Below, piece by piece: positions 1 to 11,476 of a stretch of DNA of 64,000 nt (within the stretch, counting starts at the first letter, position 1; each line of letters opens with the position of its first letter). The stretch covers positions 22,480,928 through 22,544,927 of the forward strand of contig NC_058138.1 in the NCBI RefSeq assembly GCF_011075055.1, given 5' to 3'. The stretch comes from Mangifera indica. Its lineage: Eukaryota; Streptophyta; Magnoliopsida; Sapindales; Anacardiaceae. The position numbers and the translations under genes were made by a program. The notes below the pieces were generated by a model, which saw nothing but the letters and a program-made list of their open reading frames with translations, ran no database searches and was not told the origin of the DNA.

Positions 1-677
1 TGGTGCATTACATGCTGGATTTCGACTCCCACGCTTTCAGCATGCGTAAAGTCCGTGCAAATTGGTTCAGGATCATCAACGTGATTGCGGGCGTGATTGA
101 TATCATGCGGTGGGTAGACAACACGCGCGCGTGGAAGAATCCAACGGCTACTATACTTGTGCATGCATTGCTGGTGATGCTAGTGTGGTTCCCTGATTTG
201 ATTGTCCCCACACTAGCATTGTACGTGTTCGTGATTGGTGCATGGAACTACAGATTTCGATCAAGGGACCCACTGCCACACTTTGATCCGAAGCTCTCAT
301 TGGCTGACACAGTTGAACGGGAAGAACTCGATGAAGAGTTTGATGCAGTGCCTAGTACCAGACCGAATGAAGTGGTAAGGATCAGATACGACAAGCTACG
401 GACGCTTGGAGCACGTATCCAGACGTTATTGAGTGATTTCGCCACACAAGGAGAACGAGTGCAGGCATTGGTGACGTGGAGGGACCCACGTGCGACGGGC
501 ATATTCGTAGTGTTATGTTTGATCGTGGCATTGGTACTGTATTTAGTACCGTCGAAAATGGTGGCAATGGCGTTTGGGTTCTACTATCTCCGGCATCCGA
601 TGTTCCGTGATCGGATGCCATCACCGGCGTTGAATTTCTTCAGGAGGCTGCCATCACTGTGTGATCGAATCATGTAG
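1..677 (+). CDS. MCTP family protein (multiple C2 and transmembrane region), 3' end only
   Basis: This is the C-terminal 225 residues of a multiple C2 domain and transmembrane region protein. The reading frame is open from the window edge, so the start and the C2 domains lie upstream. The sequence shows the plant PRT_C region: an amphipathic stretch with MRKVRANWFRI, a hydrophobic hairpin (about residues 45-80, including HALLVMLVWFPDLIVPTLAL), the conserved GAWNYRFRSRDP and DEEFDAVPSTR segments, RYDKLRTLGARIQ, then a second hydrophobic pair (GIFVVLCLIVALVLYLVP and the VAMAFGFYYLRHP segment) and the C-terminal RMPSPALNFFRRLPSL. Family knowledge: plant MCTPs are ER-anchored tethers whose C2 domains contact the plasma membrane, many at plasmodesmata; members include FTIP1 and QUIRKY. 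Which member this is cannot be decided without the N-terminus. No intron interrupts the visible part, which fits the usually single-exon family. The stop is TAG at 675-677. Confidence 0.93.
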   Translation, partial: VHYMLDFDSHAFSMRKVRANWFRIINVIAGVIDIMRWVDNTRAWKNPTATILVHALLVMLVWFPDLIVPTLALYVFVIGAWNYRFRSRDPLPHFDPKLSLADTVEREELDEEFDAVPSTRPNEVVRIRYDKLRTLGARIQTLLSDFATQGERVQALVTWRDPRATGIFVVLCLIVALVLYLVPSKMVAMAFGFYYLRHPMFRDRMPSPALNFFRRLPSLCDRIM

Positions 678-918
678 TTTGATAGGGAGGCGTCTGAATT
701 TTACCAATTAGTAATAGCCTTAATTTTATATTTTAAAAGTAATTAATGTGTAAGTGATATAAAAAGCCTCCTTATTATTTCCTAAGAAAGCGGGAGACTA
801 TTTAAGCATTAAATAAATTTAATTTCTATAACAATATTATCTTTCTTTAAATCCTGTCGTGCGTGTGTATATATTAAAAAATTTTTAGAAAATTAGATTA
901 AATCAAATGTTTCTATCT

Positions 919-1051
919 GCATCTAACTTAAACCTATTTTGACATAAATGGAGTCAAAGGTGTCGAGGTGATCACTTAACAGTCTTTAATCTTGAAAAAT
1001 TGTTTAAATGATACATGTAAAATATATGTACGTACATATATACATACAAAC

Positions 1052-1136
<85 letters not shown>

Positions 1137-1260
1137 TTATAAAAATTAAATTGAATCATATATTTTATATGCATCTTACCAGACTTTGACATAATAGGTA
1201 AAGATAGAGGGGTCAAAGAAGGTGAGTTGACTCTCTTTGATTTTGAAAATTATGCATATA
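919..1260. repeat. Degenerate direct repeat flanking a (TA)n microsatellite
   Basis: Two related segments of about 90 bases start at 919 and 1171. Both run GCATCT..., then a TTTGACATAA-like core, GTCAAAG..GT, and CTTTGAT/CTTTAAT followed by CTTGAAAA or TTTTGAAAA. Between them is (TA)n at 1063-1132 with TACA/CATA flanks. The best reading is an old local duplication whose junction has expanded as a microsatellite. Confidence 0.55.
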
Positions 1261-1279
1261 TATTTTTTATATACAATTT

Positions 1280-1400
1280 AGATTTACAAATAATAAGTTA
1301 TAATTTAATTATATAATTTTAAATTAAACATAAAATAATATTTACTCATATGATAACATATATGTATATCCAAATTATATATATATAATATTACTCTCAT
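1280..1400. repeat. Dispersed AT-rich palindromic element, copy 1
   Basis: This contains the family core: an ATAATAAGTTATAATTTAATTATATAATTTT arm-like stretch, then AAATTAAACATAAAATAATA, then ACTCATATGATAACATAT. The two outer parts are roughly inverse complements, as in the clearer copies at 1545, 43453, 54035 and 55360. It is probably a MITE or its relic. Boundaries are approximate. Confidence 0.45.
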
Positions 1401-1544
1401 ATTTATTATTCTCCTTCAAGTTGGAGAAAAGAGGAATTTTAATTTTAAGATATTAATAAAACCATCATGCTATAATCTAAATCCCATTCAAAAAGAGTTA
1501 TATCAAGTACAATAAAATTATATGTACTCATTTTAAGTATTTAA

Positions 1545-1680
1545 ATGAATAATTAGATTATATGTTATCATGTGATTAGAAAATTTTGAATTAAAAATAA
1601 AAAATAAATATTTAATCATATGATGACATATAATTTAAATATTCAAAATTAAATACATATAACATTACTCTGTCAAATAT
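1545..1680. repeat. Dispersed AT-rich palindromic element, copy 2
   Basis: An arm reading TATGTTATCATGTGATTAGA is followed by a TTGAATTAAAAATAAAAAAT-type centre and the inverse arm TTTAATCATATGATGACATA. The same layout recurs elsewhere in the window. MITE-like; no certain target duplication was found. Confidence 0.55.
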
Positions 1681-1687
1681 GTCTGAA

Positions 1688-1714
1688 ATATATATATATA
1701 CATACATACATACA

Positions 1715-1756
<42 letters not shown>

Positions 1757-1796
1757 TGTATGTATGTATGTATGTATGTATGTATGTATGTATGTT
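1688..1796. repeat. Perfectly mirrored compound microsatellite
   Basis: This tract reads (TA)n, (CATA)n, TTCATA, (TA)n, TATGAA, (TGTA)n. The CATACATACATTCATA half is the inverse complement of the TATGAATGTATGTATG half, so the whole tract can fold into one long hairpin. Confidence 0.9.
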
Positions 1797-2289
1797 TGAA
1801 GATAAAAGTGTATGACAAATTGTAAAACATCAAAAGTTGGAATATACAGTTTGATTGAAAAGAGTTGGACAGCCATTTCTGGTAATTGTAATTAACATAG
1901 CTTAATTAGGATGGCTCTCCTAATAAGATGATAGACGTACTTTTACTTTCTTTAAGCTGGTTTCTTAAGAAGGAAAAGGAGGACAGACGATCTCTTTTAA
2001 TTTATATAATTTTTCAATTAGATGCTTCTTTTTAGCCATGTCATGGGGGGCATGCAGGCTTTAAAATTATCTTTATCTTTATAGTAAATTCTTTATAACA
2101 TTTTAAACTTAAATCACGCATGGCTACAACATATATTTTATCGTGCATAGCATTCATTGGATGAGTAGGAAAAAAAAAAAAAGCGCTCCTTAAGAGTTGA
2201 GAAAGTTAAACAAAACAAAAAGTAGATAACAGTTACGAGATGCAAAATAAGATCAATAAGATTCTTAATAACTTTGCAATTAGAAAAAT

Positions 2290-2451
2290 GAGTCGAATCA
2301 AATTCGAACAGAGTTCGAGCTTGACTTTCACAAGCTCGATAAGCTCGAGCTCAAACTTAAGCTCAGCTATATGTAAACCGAGTCAAACTCGAGCTCAACT
2401 CAGTTTGAATCCAGTCTGAGTTCAGCTCGATTTGATTCGAATCCAACCCTA
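2290..2451. repeat. Fragment of a GAGCTCG-rich TAGGG-ended element
   Basis: The fragment is rich in CTCGAGCTC, GAGTTCGAG and TTCGAATC motifs and ends in TCGAATCCAACCCTA, the inverse of the TAGGGTTGGA-type end seen in the complete copy at 51725-52002. I found no matching left end or target duplication, so it is called a truncated member. Confidence 0.5.
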
Positions 2452-4390
2452 CCTGTCGGCACTCATATGTTAGTATATAAAGTATTATACATATATAACA
2501 CTAACATACATGGCCAGTCCATCTTTCATCATACAATCTAAAAGACTAAGTTTAATTATTCATAGTCAACCTTGTAATTCGTTTCTTGTTTATATGCTTG
2601 GTGATAGCTACAATACAACTACAACTAATGTTTGATTAAATGATTTATAAAGTCTAGGGTTTCCATTGGACTCTGTGAATATACCTTGGGAAATATATAA
2701 AAATGGTATAAGGCTGCCATCCTATATACATAAAATAATCTACCAAATAAATTTAAATTAATTATATATATAAAGAATTAGTTGAAAATCTTTGTACATT
2801 ACTAGAGGTTATTCATATTATTAATTAATATAGACCATCAACTAAGCCTAAGGCTACCATTACTAGACAGTAATTAGAGCTAAGTATTCGACTGCTGAAA
2901 TGATGAAAGAAATAATTTCAGTAAGATGATATAATAATTGTATGAAAGTAGGGCATAAGAACAAGGAATATATGCGGCTTCTCCTGTTCTCCATGACGAT
3001 TTGAGCTTACCAATTCTATTCTTCATCCTTAATTATCAACGAGCTTCGAATCTTATATAGAAAGACATATATGTATATATATAAAAGTTACCCTAATTTG
3101 ACTAGATTTCACTTAACAGCCAGCCAACAATTAAATCATGTGACTTGAATTGAATTTGAAACAAGAAAAATGGAATCATATATATAAATAAATATATATA
3201 TATGCATGCTTAGAGTATGGCTACAGAAAAAAAAAGGATCAGAATGTCGTTGACATAATTTACTTTAGTAATGTAGTATAGAATGATTGTGCTGCAGAAA
3301 TTTTGTAGCAGGACTAACATTTATTTATATATATATATATACATACACGTACACACACACTATTACTACATATTCTTCTAGTATAAAAAACCAAGAAGAA
3401 AAGACAATATTCACATCACTTCAAATCACATGATGCACTAAGATATATATATATAACAGATAAAATAGTAAACAGTGCAACAATCTGATTCATGATCTGG
3501 GAAGAACCAGCTTCCACTTCTTGATCAGTTCAGTCATGTAAACAGCTTTATATATAGCCACTAGTATACCATCTCTATTTTGTTCTCTATTAAACACTAA
3601 GCAGTTTTGCGATAATCGTAGCTAGCTAATGAAATACAGTTCCTTACCATTATGTTCTGTCGTGCACATGAGGTCTCGGACACCAAATCCAAGAAGAAAA
3701 CCCTAATAAATTAACCACTAGACAATATTCTTGCTGCATGGGCAGAAAGAGTTGAGATCAGTTTAACTATGAAAAGCTGAATTATTGTCCGGAAGAAAAT
3801 GCATGCTTGAAACACCTGCAGCATTTTAATGGCCACATGGGCACTGTGTGGAAAATTATTGAGCGTATTTTATTGTCTGTCGGTTGATGATACTACTACA
3901 GCTTGAAGGTTTACATGATTTCTTAGAACTATTAGAATCAAACTCTAAGCTTCTACTAGGGTTTATATTTGTAAATATACATGTAAATGGTATACGCTCA
4001 AGCTATTTGAAAGAGATCTCAAATTCAATGAAAATTTGACAGGATCATATTTTGTTTCTATTGAGTGCATGTTGTATGTTATTTGCCCAAGAATCTGTGG
4101 GAAATTTTGAAGAGGCTGTGCAGAAAAAGAGAAGTGAAAAGCCTAATTAAGTGACGATAAATAATCTTAACACAAGAGTCCTCAACACATATGAAAATAT
4201 TTATGATCAAACCCATGTCACAGCAAACAAGATCTATCCAATAAACTAAAATTTTAAATAAATACCCTTGATTTGAATGATATAAATCTTGAACAGATCC
4301 AAACGAGTTTATCTCTAGAGATTTAGTAAAGATAAGAAGTAGCTAGCATACCTTTTCTCGAGATGATGGAGTTTGAAGTCGTGTAGTTAA

Positions 4391-4721
4391 GGAAAAGTAG
4401 GTGTGAGGAATGAAGCCTGGTCCGAGATCGATCGGTCCATGAAGTTACCCAAACAAAAGTGACAAGGGAGAGGGAGAAGAAGCTTCATAAGAGAAAGTTC
4501 ATAAGCAAACACTCGCACTTGTGCGAATTTGGTTGACACAAATGAAAGATTTATAGACAAGGGATTGAATCAGGTCACTCATCTCATTCAAATTCAAACC
4601 TTTTTCTTCCTCAAGACCATATATCCTAATTTACACACAAAAAACAATGGAAAAATGATACAGAGTTGGAGGAGAGACAATAGGATCTTGGATCAAACTT
4701 CATTCCAGACACCTCTTTTCC
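4391..4721 (-). ncRNA. MIR166: MIR166 precursor (stem-loop)
   Basis: The minus strand at 4405-4425 reads as miR166 (core CGGACCAGGCTTCATTCC, followed by TC). Family knowledge: miR166 directs cleavage of HD-ZIP III mRNAs and so controls leaf polarity, meristem and vascular patterning. The hairpin was checked by hand. The inner arm 4407-4427 pairs with 4686-4706, whose minus-strand sequence GGAATGAAGTTTGATCCAAG is the star arm. Over 21 positions there are two G-U pairs and two A-C mismatches. The lower stem continues: 4391-4397 with 4715-4721, and 4399-4404 with 4709-4714, with one bulged base and one 2x2 internal mismatch. The loop is long (about 258 nt). The miRNA lies on the 3' arm, as in all MIR166 genes. 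The star differs from the common GGAATGTTGTCTGG type. The short frame 4529-4798 on the other strand is noise. Confidence 0.9.
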
Positions 4722-4788
4722 TTTCTTTGGAAAATCCTGTTTGCTCTTCAAGGCTGCAGCAGCACTCAAGTTGCTACCTCTTTCTCTT

Positions 4789-4799
4789 TCTTATATAAA
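4789..4799 (-). promoter_or_regulatory. Probable TATA box of the MIR166 transcript
   Basis: The minus strand reads GTTTATATAAG here, about 70 bases upstream of the star-side stem base, followed by a CT/GA-rich leader. A start about 30 bases downstream (near 4760) would place the hairpin close to the 5' end of the primary transcript. Position and motif fit, but no expression evidence is available. Confidence 0.5.
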
Positions 4800-4800
4800 C

Positions 4801-7800
4801 AACACAATTGAATGTAAGAAAGAGAGATGACAGAAGACCGAACGGAAGCAAAAGAGAAATAAAACAAACAAACAGATAAATGTGCGAAAAGCACATGATA
4901 GACAGGTCATTGTATTCATAAAATAATGAAAAAGCGTGGTGGGTTTTGCAGGGACGATATTGTCTTCTTCTAAGGCTGGCTTTTACAGCCTATCTCTGTG
5001 GAAAAAACAGCTCTCTGCACTGAAAATAACGAGGAGACTACCAAAGAAAAACAATGATATGGGCCTCCACATGGTGCAATTTAATATCATATTATGGGGT
5101 TAATTTGTTTTCCTCTTTTCCTCTTTTACTGCTCCATTATGAGAGATTAAAGCAAAGGATCGCACATTAAGAAAAGCTAGAACATCAACCAACATATCTC
5201 CATCAAGAAGAAAAAGCATCACCGCCCAAATCAAAGCATGATACAAGCACTACTCATCAAATATATAAATATGTATACATACATACATACTGGAGAGAGT
5301 GAGAGTGGGAAGCAGAATTCTGATGAAGTTCATCAAAGTTAGTAAAAAGCAATAGCTATATATATTCGAAGAATCCCAATAACTTACACAATTATTCCAT
5401 TATCATTCTTTTTCTAGTTTATGTCATTTTGGGGACAGTGAAAGTGTTCAGACTACGACACCACCATTGCCCAGACTTAACCTTTTTCACTTTGCTGGTT
5501 ATTTTCTTTAGATAATTGCCATCACTCTTGCTTTCTGGCTCCTCAGATCGCCTTGCTTTCTTTCCTCCCGTAAATGCCTATCACAATGCACTATCACTCA
5601 GATATGCATGTGACAGTCATCTATGCTAGGTTATTTATCCAAGGATACTATTCATTTCACATCTCTAACAATATTATTCATCTTATCCACGGCTAATTGA
5701 GCTCAAACCGATCCAAAAGGATTAGTTTTACTGGAATATGGTATACACTGGAAGTTGTTATACCTGCTAACACTTAAAAAGGCTGCATTGAATTTTCTCG
5801 TGGATGGAAACGTGCAGGTGCAGCCGTAGCTAGTTAATTAGAAAAGCATTCTTAGAACTGAGAAAGCAAAGTGTTCGTCGCAATCGACAAGTCATGGAAA
5901 AGTAAGTCTCATCAAGGTTGATTAATCAACTCAAAATAGGACGTAATTAATTACATTGGAGACCGAATGGCCATATATTGAATTCAAATCGTCAAAAGTA
6001 AGATCTCACAATTCAATTTTTTTCAAGTTTAAAGATTTTGACCTTATATATATATATATATATATACATGTTGGATTTCTAGATTTTTTTTTTCACATTC
6101 CAATACCTACTAGTATTATTAAGGAATTCTGTTCATGGCAATTTATTGAAGAGATGCTGCTGATAATATTGGACGAAAGGAATAAAAGATAACGAGGCTC
6201 TGACACGACCCAAAAAGACGAGAATTCCATTTCTCCCTTTTTTTTATTTTTTTTCAAATGGAAAATTGTTGTCTTACTATACTTAGCATATTATGATTAA
6301 TAGTAGAGATGGGTTCAATTCAATCCTAGCCAAGCTTGGGGCTAGCTTTAGCTTAGGTTAAAGTTTTAATGTAACTCAAAGTCAAAATCATTCAAATTAA
6401 TATATAATATCATTAAAAAATTATCAAAAAAATAAATAACATCATTAGAAATATAAATTATATCATCAAATAAAAGCAAATCGGCATTAAATATAACCGT
6501 CAAATTAAAATTTTAATTCAAAATTGATTTATTTAAACTAACTTGAATCAAAGTCCCCTCTTATTAATAGTATTTAAATTAAAGACGATATATTTAATCC
6601 CACAACGGCACCACAAATTAAAAGAAGAAGAAATTATAAAGAAACAAAGAGTTGAATTCCCTTTCATGTTTGGACCCCTTCCTCGGTTGCTATGATTTCA
6701 CGGAGATTTGTTCGTCATCATCTATGATTGAGAAATTGAACCAAAAACTGTGTAACACATTGTACATGAAATCATTAACCATACTTATTAATTTTATGAG
6801 TGTTTGAATTATGGTGATTAAAGAGTTCTAAAAGAGAAAAAAAGTGGCTGAAAATTCAAACCCCTTATAATTATTTGAGTGATTAATTAGGGTTTGTCCT
6901 TAATTAAGAAACAAAAGCTTTGAGTTTGTCTTGTTTATGTCTTGGTGACCATGGACCATGATCATGAATTATCAATAATCAGTCAAAGGAGTTATCATTT
7001 CTACTCATGGGTGGATTCGAATTTAATTAGCTTTAAATATATGTTTAATTTGAATGAGTTAAATTTAAGTTATAATTTTAACTTGACTTAAATTCAAAGG
7101 TTTGTCAATGATTCTTTACTAGAACTCTTCTTTTTTGTGATTCTTTTTTCTTCTTTTATTTCTTTTTAAGTGATTTATTGTTTACTTTAATATTATTGTT
7201 TACCATTTAAGCTAACTTGAACTCAAATCAACATAACATAACTAATCTAATTACATTAACGTATGAGACTTGTTTATTGATGTTTGATATATAATTTATA
7301 TGATTACTTTATATCTAAAATTCATTAGATTAATAACAATCCACTAACATTATTATACTCATAATATAATATTATCTAGGTTTATAAACAAATAAATACA
7401 AACCCATTAGAGTTCTTAAGCATAAAGAGTTCGAAAATCCAGATTTGATTTTACATTTTTATAATTGATTTAAATAACGTCTTTTAATATATCTGTATTA
7501 AAGTAGATGATTTTGGTAGTAAAATACTGGGCTAGTTTCGTAAGGTTTACCAATTGACAATCGAGTTTACGTAGAAATCAATAAAGTTGATGGCTTTTAT
7601 CACATCAAAGAGGATTTGTCAACTTTTAATTTCTTTCCCTTCACTAAAATTCAATTTAACAGTACTATTCAAACTTGTTCCTAACCAAAATGGGTCCATT
7701 GATTTCAATTCTGATCTTTCTTTTCTTTTTTTTGGTCCTCTCACTTATTACACATACATAAACACACATATATTGATTGATGCTTTCAATGCAAAAGCAA

Positions 7801-8753
7801 AAGATGTCATTGTTCACAAGAATTTTTTGATCAATCAAATCAATGTCTAGTCTTTTTAGCTCAACTAGTTCAACTTCTCTGGCTGTTTCTGTTTGTTTGG
7901 CAAATGGGTCCTCCCCATTTTCTCTCTTATTGGCACCACCATCATTGATTTTCATTCATGGATGGACCCAATTTACATGCCCACTTTCTTTCTACTTTCA
8001 TATTTCCTTTCCTTGTACTCTTTGCATTCATCCTCTATGAATCCAGGTCTCAAAATTATTGTCAAATTCTCATAATAGTTATTAATCTGATGGCATTTTC
8101 AATCATGAGTTTGGTGATTAATGGATTTGATAAACATGATTGCTTCTAAAGATGAATTTGAATTAAATTGATTATGTTTTGGACTCTAGCTTGATTTGAT
8201 TGAGCTCAAATGGATCAAGCTTGATTTGAGTATAATCCATAGCTTGGATTATATGTGATACCAATCTAAGCTTGAGCTGAGTGTTGCACGGTTCAATACA
8301 ACTCATAATTTAAACCATAAGCCAAACTTCGATCTTGCATATCGAATTAAGTTTGAGTTATATAAATTTATAATTTAATAAACTCAAATTGACTCACTTT
8401 TTATCTGAGTTAAACTCGATCATACCTTTATTCAAACTTGGTTGACTAATATCCACCCCTCATTGGCTTTCAAAACTAATCCACCCATATGGCTTATATC
8501 ATAATCATTCGGAAAATTTCAACAACATTATTCATTCTTTTAACATTTTTAACAATGGGTTGGGTTAAATTGGATTGGGTTGAACTTCATATTGGGTTGA
8601 ATTGGGTTGGGTTAGGCCGTCCCTATATTGTGGTTTTATTCGAGTGAAATTGGGTTTTAGATTCTGATGCGAGTAGAAACCAGATAATTTTTGTTTGATT
8701 GTTGTGTGCGTTTAGAAGTAGCAGGGTATTGTGTCTAATTTCTGGAATTCGCC
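4801..8753. other. Intergenic region between MIR166 and the membrane-protein gene
   Basis: No protein gene is supported. It includes the MIR166 upstream region, a small (TA)n at about 6045-6066, an hAT-type MITE at 6304-6562, short Asn/Leu-like TTGAAT/GAGTTC repeat fragments at about 7010-7110 and 8155-8455, and then the promoter of the gene starting at 8754. Short open frames around 7587-8149 share no family features that I recognise. Confidence 0.6.
6296..6570. mobile_element. hAT-type MITE with 8-bp target duplication
   Basis: The direct repeat ATTAATAG at 6296-6303 and 6563-6570 flanks a 259-base element. Its left end is TAGAGATGGGTTCAATTCAA and its right end, read inversely, is AAGAGGGGACTTTGATTCAA, giving imperfect terminal inverted repeats. 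An 8-bp duplication is the hAT hallmark. The element encodes nothing and would be non-autonomous. Internal sequence resembles the CAAGCTTGGGGCTAGCTT/TCAAA class of repeats seen elsewhere in the window. Confidence 0.65.
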
Positions 8754-10684
8754 ATGATTAATGTATTCATGTACCAGTTTCCGATTCTGACATTCTTTCT
8801 TGCTGTATTTACCGTCCCCACTTCGAGCCATGTGGGCATGTAAGTATCGTCTTCTTTAAAAGAAAGAAAAAAAAATTTTTTAACTGGTTCTGAAATAAGT
8901 TTTCTGACCTCAGGGTTGATGGTGGAGCCAAAGTTTTGAAAGTCGGGGAAGAGTTGTGGAAGGAAAGTATGAAATTACAAATGGGAACGCGATTGTATCA
9001 TCTTCAAGGCCTCAAATCTTTTACTTGGTACGAAGTGAAGATATCACATCCAGCTTCTGTATGTAAATTTTGCATCTTTTTTCATTTTGAGAAGAAAAAC
9101 AAATCTCATCTTGTATTTATAGAGATAACACATTGGGATAGGTTGAAACCAATGGATAAAACAAGAATGTATTAACATAATTATGTAGGACTTTGATGAA
9201 ATTAAACTTGTGGATTTATGCGAATCTAGGCGATTTCCCTTTTTGAGGACTTATTTTTATTATTTTTCTGTGAATGATAGATACCTGCTAGTTTTTCATT
9301 GCAACTGAAGGAGGGTAATTTGGATTTGGTGCTGAACCAGAACAGGAGGTTACTGAATACAGAGAAATTGATTTTCAAGACTGATAATCTGGATGTGATC
9401 AATGATCAGGTTTGATTTTCGAATGCAATATTCCATGTTATTATGAGGATGATTGCAAGTTTGGTGTTTTGCACAGGGTGGAATGTATGTTTTAGTGACT
9501 GTGGAGCCTGAGGGAGTTGTTGCAATTCCAAATGTGAAAGAGAGGGAGTCTATCATTTTCAATATTGGTAAACATTAGATTCTTGTAGAACTGTATTCTA
9601 TCCCATTATTAATTTATGAAATTTCTATCATTGTTGCATCTAAAATTTGTTTAGCTACCATTTGACCTCGCTTAGAGTTCAAGTATGGCAGTTTGACCCG
9701 TGGGTTCAGGGTTCTATGAATACCTGCACCTAGTAGGATGGAATATCGATATGGGTAATTATTTAACGTGTCAGGCAGATTTGGGAAGGAGTAAATCTGA
9801 ACTAGGTTTGTTGTAGTTATTTGATAAGGTGATGGCGTTACCTATCAAATACTGTCCTATTATCATCCTTGTTGCAATCCTTCTAGTTTGTGCCCCTTAA
9901 TTACTGGCTTCTCCTTTCAGTATGGGATATCCATAGGATGTGTGGAGGCAGCTTGTGTGCAGCATCGATTTAGGAAGAAATGTTTGAATTTTCTATTTCT
10001 CAAATTGCTGTGAGGATGTCTTCCCTGTTCTTTTCTGTCAATAAGGAGATAGGTTTATAAATAATTGCCCCAACTGCTAGACATAATAAGATTACCATTA
10101 CTTATTCAGACACCTTGAATGACATTCCCACAAATGTGTTGATTTTATATACTACCTTATTATTATGTTCTGAATTGTTAGGATTGTTATGCCTATTTCT
10201 TTTGTTTTCTGTCAACAAAAGGGATCTGTGATTTCATTGTCATTCATCAATTGACACAGAATATCGGTGGATGTTTTCTTTGGTTGACATCCCCAACTCA
10301 AACGATTCCTATTCTCTTGCCATCTGATTTCTTTCTTAGCTGCCTTATGAGAACAAACATTGCCTTCTTTCAAATCAAATAAAGTAGAAACTGTTTATCT
10401 TATTTGCATCCCTGCTCTCTGTTATTTGCTGTTAAGATCCTATGTTTGAATCAAGTCTTGTCTAACAGCACAGCATTTAGTTTGGCAGTTAACTTCTTTT
10501 GTTGTTTATGACAGTTTGTGATGAACTACTGTTAGGCATTCCTCTAGAAGCTTGGTGGGTTGTCATCTTGGTGACAATCTGCTTAATTTTGGCCTTAGTC
10601 ATTCCTCACTTTCTTCCATCCTATTTGCTGCTGAAGAATGGAAGTTTGCAGTCCCCTGCAGAAGGGTTTTCCAAGGAATCTTGA
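8754..10684 (+). CDS. Conserved single-pass type I membrane protein of unknown function
   Basis: Five exons join in frame: 8754-8839, 8914-9058, 9281-9409, 9477-9567 and 10515-10684, giving 206 aa. All junctions are GT-AG. The start at 8754 is chosen because it gives a hydrophobic signal-peptide-like N-terminus (FPILTFFLAVFTVPTSS, about residues 10-25). A lumenal or extracellular domain follows, with KVGEELWKES, GLKSFTWYEVKISHPASIPA, LLNTEKLIFKTD and YVLVTVEPEGVVAIPNVKER. A C-terminal membrane segment (WWVVILVTICLILALVIPHF, about residues 160-180) precedes a short Ser-rich tail. The domain has a beta-sandwich look: alternating hydrophobic residues and an 'ASFSLQL' strand. I do not recognise a named family, and no catalytic motif is evident. 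Last intron about 950 bases. Neighbour on the right is convergent. Confidence 0.8.
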
Positions 10685-11476
10685 GATTAATTTAGAATTT
10701 GTATATTAAGATTAAAATGTTCTCTGTTACATTTTGTAGTTGGTACTTTATTTATAAGGCTCCACTCATTTAATCTCGGACTTTTTCACAATAATGCATA
10801 GTTCACTCAGCACATATGTTCATTTTGTGTGCCCATTGTAATGATATTACTTATCAACAGTTGAGCTCAAACAGTTTCATTAGTTATTAATGAAACGTGG
10901 GGGTGAATCTGGTTTGAATTGTCTTGTTTTGAATTTTATTAGTGACATTATTCATTATTCCTACAACATTGTTCACCCCACAGATAACGTATCGCGGATA
11001 TTTTTATCTATTCAAACGAGTTTAATTTGGATATTTTGAATTTGATATTAGCTTACTCTGTTCAATGTGAATCACCACTTATTTACATGTTGGCATTAAA
11101 TTTGCAATACCTGAAGAAATTTTCTAGTCTGCCAAACAAACCATATAATAGTAATTGCACCAATCGGGTAAAAAAACTGAAGCCTTTGTAAGAATATAAC
11201 ATCAGTTCATCTGTTTATTAGGATAATGTGACTGGGTAATAATTTACAGTTTCATGATGAAAAGGTCATTGATACATCGGGAGTCTTGAAATAATCAAAG
11301 AAAAATAAATAAGATGACTGACAAGTGACAACTATAAACCTATTCTAAAAACTAAAGGATTAAAATGTATAGTGAGACCATCTGTAAAGTCAAATGTACA
11401 GCAGTGCATTGAAGGAAAAAAAATAAGAAAGAAGAACATCAATCGCTTTCTCGGCAAGCAAATATCATTTGTTCTT
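10685..11476. other. Convergent 3' flanks
   Basis: This holds the 3' untranslated regions of the membrane-protein gene (+) and the ankyrin-RCC1 gene (-). AATAA-like signals occur at several places. No gene or repeat was recognised. Confidence 0.6.

Larger units (their letters stand above)
678..4390. other. Intergenic region, AT-rich and repeat-laden
   Basis: No gene is supported here. It holds the 3' flank of the MCTP gene (AATAAA-type signals near 810), two (TA)n-centred microsatellites, two copies of a dispersed palindromic element and a fragment of a TAGGG-ended repeat at about 2290-2451. Short open frames at 992-1216 and 1612-1876 are translations of the microsatellites. The part next to 4390 would be the 3' flank of the MIR166 transcript on the minus strand. 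Confidence 0.7.

Noticed and set aside
992..1876. Open frames rich in Tyr-Ile-Tyr-Ile
   Set aside because: They are translations of (TA)n and CATA microsatellites. The same applies to frames at 34248-34534.
4400..4440. HD-ZIP III gene fragment (plus strand reads GMKPGPRSIG)
   Set aside because: The peptide resembles the START-domain miR166 target because miR166 is complementary to it. No flanking HD-ZIP III coding sequence exists, and the paired second arm at 4686-4706 shows a miRNA hairpin instead.
4529..4798. 89-codon open frame
   Set aside because: It overlaps the MIR166 loop and star arm on the opposite strand and has no recognisable features.
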